In this document: one piece after another, positions 12,562 through 14,466 of the stretch | Position numbering within the stretch: position 1 is the stretch's first letter | Layout of the letters: every line of letters starts with the position of its first letter | Assembly: GCA_025355485.1 (NCBI GenBank) | Contig: JANXZP010000097.1 | Span: 1 to 14,466 of the forward strand | Reading direction: 5' to 3' | Length of the DNA stretch: 14,466 bases | Source: Pseudomonadota bacterium | GTDB lineage: Bacteria; Pseudomonadota; Gammaproteobacteria; Xanthomonadales; Xanthomonadaceae | Notes under the pieces: generated by a model | The model's input: only the letters and a program-made list of their open reading frames with translations | Told to the model about the DNA's origin: nothing | Database searches by the model: none | Position numbers and translations under genes: made by a program

Positions 12562-13578
12562 ATGGAAAGGATCTCAATCAGTCTTCTGGCCCTGGCCATT
12601 TCCGCGACTGCCGGCAGCAATGCCGCGCTCGCCCAGAATTACAACGGTGGCTACTACGATTCGGGCAGTCCGCGCAGCGACACTGCGCAGGTCGTACACG
12701 TCGAACGCGTTGGCAACCAATACGGATCGACCTATCAGGCTCCGTCTTCCTACCAGCGCGAACAATGCTGGAACGAACAGACCAATGCCTATGACGACGG
12801 TTACTACCGCGACAACGACGGTCGTCTCTACCGTGGCGATGGCCACACCAACACCGGCGGTCTGGTCATCGGCGCACTGGTCGGTGGCGCCCTGGGCAAC
12901 CAGGTCGGCAAGGGCGACGGCCGCAAGGCTGCGACCATCGCCGGCGCCGTGATCGGCGGTGCCATCGGTGCCCATGCTGGCAATGACAACAACGACTATC
13001 AGTACCGCGATGACACCAGCGGCGTGATTCGTCGCTGCCGCACTGTCACCGTTGTCACCGACAACGGTGGCTACTACGGGTCATCGCAGTACACGTCCTC
13101 GCAATACCCGTCCACCTACGAACGCCAGCAGTGCTGGAACGAACAGACCAGCGCCTACGACGACGGTTATTACCGCGACAGCAATGGTCGCCTCTACCGT
13201 GGCGATGGCCGCACCAACACCAGCGGCCTGGTCCTCGGCGCGTTAGTCGGCGGCGCCTTGGGCAATACCGTCGGTAAAGGCGATGGTCGCAAGGCCGCTA
13301 CGATCGCCGGTGCCGTGATCGGTGGCGCCATCGGCGCCCATGCGGGCAACGACGATTACCAGTACCGCGATGACACCAGTGGCGTCGTCCGTCGCTGCCG
13401 CACGGTCACCCTCGCCGACGGCGGCGACAACCGCTACGGCAACGCCTACAACGTGACCTACACCTACGCTGGCCAGACTTACGAAACAGTCACCCGTTAC
13501 GACCCGGGCAGCACCATCCGCGTGATGGTCGAAATCAAGCCGCAGGACGACAGTGGCGGCTACAGCAGCAACTACTGA
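12562..13578 (+). CDS. exported glycine-zipper protein B with two tandem zipper modules
   Basis: The 338-aa paralogue of protein A. The signal peptide is residues 1-24 (MERISISLLALAISATAG, cleavage after AALA) and there is no lipobox. Two copies of the module follow. Copy 1 starts at P61 (PSSYQREQCWNEQT, zipper about 100-140, RRCRT); copy 2 starts at P183 (PSTYERQQCWNEQT, zipper about 222-262, RRCRT). The register is 122 residues (366 bases). The C-terminal domain (YNVTYTYAGQTYETV...IKPQDDSGGY) is present once. Each module has a Cys before and after its zipper, so two disulfides are likely. The His-rich stretch of protein A is missing. The start is the ATG at 12562, with GGAG 8 bases upstream and a signal peptide directly following; a GTG at 12553 lies inside the Shine-Dalgarno. 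An outer-membrane or periplasmic location is inferred; its job is unknown. Confidence 0.88.
   Translation: MERISISLLALAISATAGSNAALAQNYNGGYYDSGSPRSDTAQVVHVERVGNQYGSTYQAPSSYQREQCWNEQTNAYDDGYYRDNDGRLYRGDGHTNTGGLVIGALVGGALGNQVGKGDGRKAATIAGAVIGGAIGAHAGNDNNDYQYRDDTSGVIRRCRTVTVVTDNGGYYGSSQYTSSQYPSTYERQQCWNEQTSAYDDGYYRDSNGRLYRGDGRTNTSGLVLGALVGGALGNTVGKGDGRKAATIAGAVIGGAIGAHAGNDDYQYRDDTSGVVRRCRTVTLADGGDNRYGNAYNVTYTYAGQTYETVTRYDPGSTIRVMVEIKPQDDSGGYSSNY
12742..13430 (+). repeat. intragenic tandem duplication, 366-base unit
   Basis: The segment from 12742 is repeated from 13108 in the same frame. Protein copies are close to identical over QCWNEQT, AYDDGYYRD, GKGDGRKAATIAGAVIGGAI and YQYRDDTSG, while the DNA copies differ at many third positions. 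This indicates a duplication that is not recent or has been under purifying selection. Confidence 0.85.
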
Positions 13579-13590
13579 TTGCAGGTCGAC

Positions 13591-13619
13591 GAAGGGCCCG
13601 CGAGGGCCCTTCTTTTTTT
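13591..13619 (+). terminator. rho-independent terminator of gene B
   Basis: GAAGGGCCC (13591-13599), loop GCGA, GGGCCCTTC (13604-13612) and seven T (13613-13619) form a textbook intrinsic terminator 12 bases after the stop. It matches the gene A terminator in stem and T run. Confidence 0.95.
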
Positions 13620-13643
13620 GTCCCTCATGAAATGGAATCGACG

Positions 13644-14369
13644 ATGAAAATCCTGATGGTAATGACTTCGCACGACCAACTCGGCGACACCGGCAAGAAG
13701 ACCGGCTTCTGGCTGGATGAATTCGCCACGCCCTACTACGTGTTCAAGGACGCCGGCGCGCAGATCGTCCTGGCATCGCCGAAGGGTGGTCAACCTCCGA
13801 TCGACCCCGGCAGCGATGCGCCCGACGCGCAGACGTCGGCAACCGCACGCTTCCGCGCCGATTCCACAGCGACCGCCATGCTTGCCAACACGTGCAGGTT
13901 ATCGGACGTGGTCGAAGAAGAGTTCGACGCCGTGTTCTACACGGGCGGCCACGGCGTGCTATGGGATCTTGCGGAAGATCGCGATTCGATCCACTTGATC
14001 GAGAAAACCTACGCAGCCGACAAGCCGATCGGCGCTGTGTGCCACGCACCCGCCGTGCTTCAGCATGTGCGCGGCCCGTTCGGATTGCCGTTGGTGCGTG
14101 GCCTCAAGGTCACCGGTTTCAGCAACACCGAAGAAGCCGCGGTTGGCCTGGCCGACGTGGTGCCGTTCCTGGTCGAGGACATGCTCACGCAGAACAACGG
14201 CGAGTACTCGAAGAAAGACGACTGGAAGCCGTACGCGATTACCGACGGCAACCTGGTGACTGGCCAGAACCCGGCGTCGTCGGCGAACGTTGCGCATGCC
14301 GTGCTGGCTCTGCTGAACGCTCGCGAATCCTCGCAACACGAAAGCATGCCGCTCGCCATGGCGTCATAG
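13644..14369 (+). CDS. DJ-1/PfpI superfamily protein (type 1 glutamine amidotransferase-like)
   Basis: The 241-aa cytosolic product has the flavodoxin-like DJ-1/PfpI fold pattern. It opens MKILMVMTSHD, has GFWLDEFATPYYVFKDAG with the conserved acidic E26, then YTGGHGVLWD, and the nucleophile elbow GAVCHAPAVL with C133 and H134. The GFWLDEFA-PYYVF motif places it closest to the Hsp31-like group of glyoxalase III/deglycase/chaperone candidates rather than true amidotransferases. A protective role against methylglyoxal or oxidative stress is inference from the family. The start at 13644 is preferred over ATG 13632 because GGAA lies 8 bases before it and the family N-terminus begins there. Only 24 bases separate it from the gene B terminator, so its promoter is not obvious. 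The last 97 bases of the window hold no supportable gene. Confidence 0.88.
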   Translation: MKILMVMTSHDQLGDTGKKTGFWLDEFATPYYVFKDAGAQIVLASPKGGQPPIDPGSDAPDAQTSATARFRADSTATAMLANTCRLSDVVEEEFDAVFYTGGHGVLWDLAEDRDSIHLIEKTYAADKPIGAVCHAPAVLQHVRGPFGLPLVRGLKVTGFSNTEEAAVGLADVVPFLVEDMLTQNNGEYSKKDDWKPYAITDGNLVTGQNPASSANVAHAVLALLNARESSQHESMPLAMAS

Positions 14370-14466
14370 GCGCATCGATGAAGCTTTCTCGCCATCGACC
14401 GACCCGACACATGCGGACATGTCGATTGTGAAGCGACGGAAGTGGTGATCTGGGGATAGATTAGGG

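Noticed and set aside
14382..14432. Short ATG frame and ACATG/CATGT repeat at the window end
   Set aside because: The frame is very short, has no Shine-Dalgarno or recognisable product, and the repeat is 5 bp; nothing here can be supported.

Overview
The window reads as chromosomal DNA from a high-GC gammaproteobacterium, most likely of the Lysobacterales (Xanthomonas/Lysobacter/Rhodanobacter relatives). I infer this from base composition, from the mix of c-di-GMP enzymes, a bacterial RIO kinase and glycine-zipper surface proteins, and from an MsrB with a recycling Cys placed as in Xanthomonas. No rRNA, tRNA, CRISPR array or phage gene is visible.

Layout. 1-~1100: right part of an IS3-family insertion sequence. 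Its orfA is cut by the window edge; orfB is complete and is joined to orfA by an A7 slippery run for -1 frameshifting. 1186-3059 (minus): compact set DUF1993 protein - dimethylarginine dimethylaminohydrolase (DDAH) - methionine-R-sulfoxide reductase (msrB). 3219-4418 (plus): membrane-anchored diguanylate cyclase with GGEEF and an RxxD I-site. 4581-6068 (plus): a large, unrecognised, Cys-rich exported protein with Thr/Gly and ten-proline linkers. A perfect hairpin at 6077-6103 separates it from a convergent gene. 6114-7703 (minus): a tandem GGDEF/EAL protein that has lost the catalytic motifs of both domains. 7829-8686 (minus): RIO-type kinase. 8895-9590 (plus): glycine-zipper exported protein A. 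9866-12460 (plus): two-gene unit of a DUF3391/HD-GYP protein and a GGDEF-like/EAL phosphodiesterase. 12562-13578 (plus): glycine-zipper protein B, a paralogue of A with the zipper module duplicated inside the gene. 13644-14369 (plus): DJ-1/PfpI-family protein.

How it may work together. Four c-di-GMP genes lie within 9.3 kb: one maker, two likely degraders and one probable non-catalytic binder. They are interleaved with three exported proteins, so a local c-di-GMP link to the cell surface is a reasonable hypothesis, though nothing in the sequence proves it. The clearest structural signal is that the two glycine-zipper genes share not only protein sequence but also an upstream block at the same distance from the ATG, a small leader hairpin before the Shine-Dalgarno, and an almost identical terminator. 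They are duplicated transcription units, and they bracket the HD-GYP/EAL unit as direct repeats. The DUF1993-DDAH-msrB set and the DJ-1-like gene look like housekeeping, nitrogen or oxidative-damage functions.
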